Assembly (NCBI RefSeq): GCF_026914185.1
Contig: NC_070568.1
Location: 1,736,001 to 1,800,000, forward strand
DNA: 64,000 nt
Direction of reading: 5' to 3'
DNA from: Puccinia triticina
Lineage: Eukaryota; Basidiomycota; Pucciniomycetes; Pucciniales; Pucciniaceae
The position numbers and the translations under genes are program-made. How positions within the stretch are numbered: the first letter of the stretch is position 1; each line of letters opens with the position of its first letter. Under the pieces are notes generated by a model. It was not told the DNA's origin, searched no databases, and was given only the letters and a program-made list of their open reading frames with translations. Positions 63,753-64,000 of this stretch are shown in pieces.

Positions 63753-64000
63753 TCAAAGTAAAGAAGGATCAATTGATCCATTACCAGCTGTACTTGTCAA
63801 AGGCTCAGGACCAGGAGCATTGACCCTAGCATTCTTGTGTTCCATTGCAGCTATAGCCTGAAATTGACGTAAGACAACCTTATCATTGGCCCACTTAATC
63901 CTTTTCTTCTCACTTTCAATCAATTTCGCCTCCTTTGCGGTAAGTTTACGCTTGTCGTTGGCTTGGACTCTTGCGGCTGTCTTGGTTTTCTTCAGTGCAG
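63753..64000 (-). CDS. 3' end of a minus-strand gene leaving the window
   Basis: Read on the minus strand from 64000, an open frame of about 82 codons ends at TGA 63753-63755. It has no start inside the window. The sequence is Lys/Ala-rich and probably helical: KKTKTAARVQAND, then KEAKLIESEKKRIKWAND, VLRQFQAIAAMEHK, and a polar tail. No family is recognised. The end lies 97 bp from the DUF6589 pseudogene, tail to tail. Confidence 0.5.
   Translation of the reverse strand, partial: ALKKTKTAARVQANDKRKLTAKEAKLIESEKKRIKWANDKVVLRQFQAIAAMEHKNARVNAPGPEPLTSTAGNGSIDPSLL

Noticed and set aside
1..64000. CRISPR arrays, rRNA genes, phage or bacterial operons
   Set aside because: No spaced direct repeats of CRISPR type, no rRNA-like conserved blocks, and no ribosome-binding sites or operon structure; features are eukaryotic.

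Overview
The window looks like a repeat-dense stretch of a basidiomycete genome, most likely a rust fungus (Pucciniales). Evidence: short phase-0 introns (about 50-95 nt) with GTAAGT donors and CTRAY-type branch sites, a DUF6589-type gene, chromodomain Ty3/gypsy elements, and stacks of young LTR retrotransposons. The organism call is inference. No rRNA, CRISPR array or bacterial-type operon is visible. Almost everything is transposable elements and the genes they interrupt. Insertion order can be read because nearly every insertion keeps its target-site duplication (TSD).

Layout. 1-3479: a minus-strand multi-exon gene of unknown function, split by a compact LTR element (219-2788, TSD CGGCT). 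4769-15190: a 3' LTR (family A) split by a chromodomain gypsy element (family B, 5606-15122, TSD GTTTG). 15191-17265: 5' part of a minus-strand element (family D). 17266-19530: a palindromic satellite carrying a foldback DNA element (17353-18556, TSD TGA). 20222-21013: a dead PIF/Harbinger transposase gene. 22445-41499: a compact LTR element (E, TSD CAGTC) holding a foldback element (G, 22921-36469, 8-bp TSD TTAATCTT) and a second compact LTR element (F, 37924-41146). G itself received an apparently intact 9.6-kb gypsy element (C, 23758-33390) and two solo LTRs (D and A), all three at ACCGG sites inside its palindrome array. 41826-56247: a GC-rich gene split by a minus-strand chromodomain gypsy (H, 42780-56140, TSD GCACT), which is split by an apparently intact Ty1/copia element (I, 49789-55189, TSD ATTTA). 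59732-63656: a DUF6589-type pseudogene split by a solo B-type LTR (TSD TCAAC). 63753-64000: the 3' end of a minus-strand gene leaving the window.

Most notable biology. (1) B and the diverged H share a second reading frame overlapping the start of gag in +1 phase, and the similarity lies in that frame rather than in gag. (2) Element C joins Gag and Pol through a textbook -1 frameshift signal. Between pol and the 3' LTR it carries an RRM-like sense ORF and an antisense arginine-rich ORF with its own TATA box. (3) B's gag-pol is almost free of CpG from about 8562 onward, with a sharp edge. (4) G's ACCGGT palindromes acted as a landing pad for LTR elements. (5) The compact elements 1, E and F share an identical C-T9-C run exactly where a tRNA primer-binding site should be.
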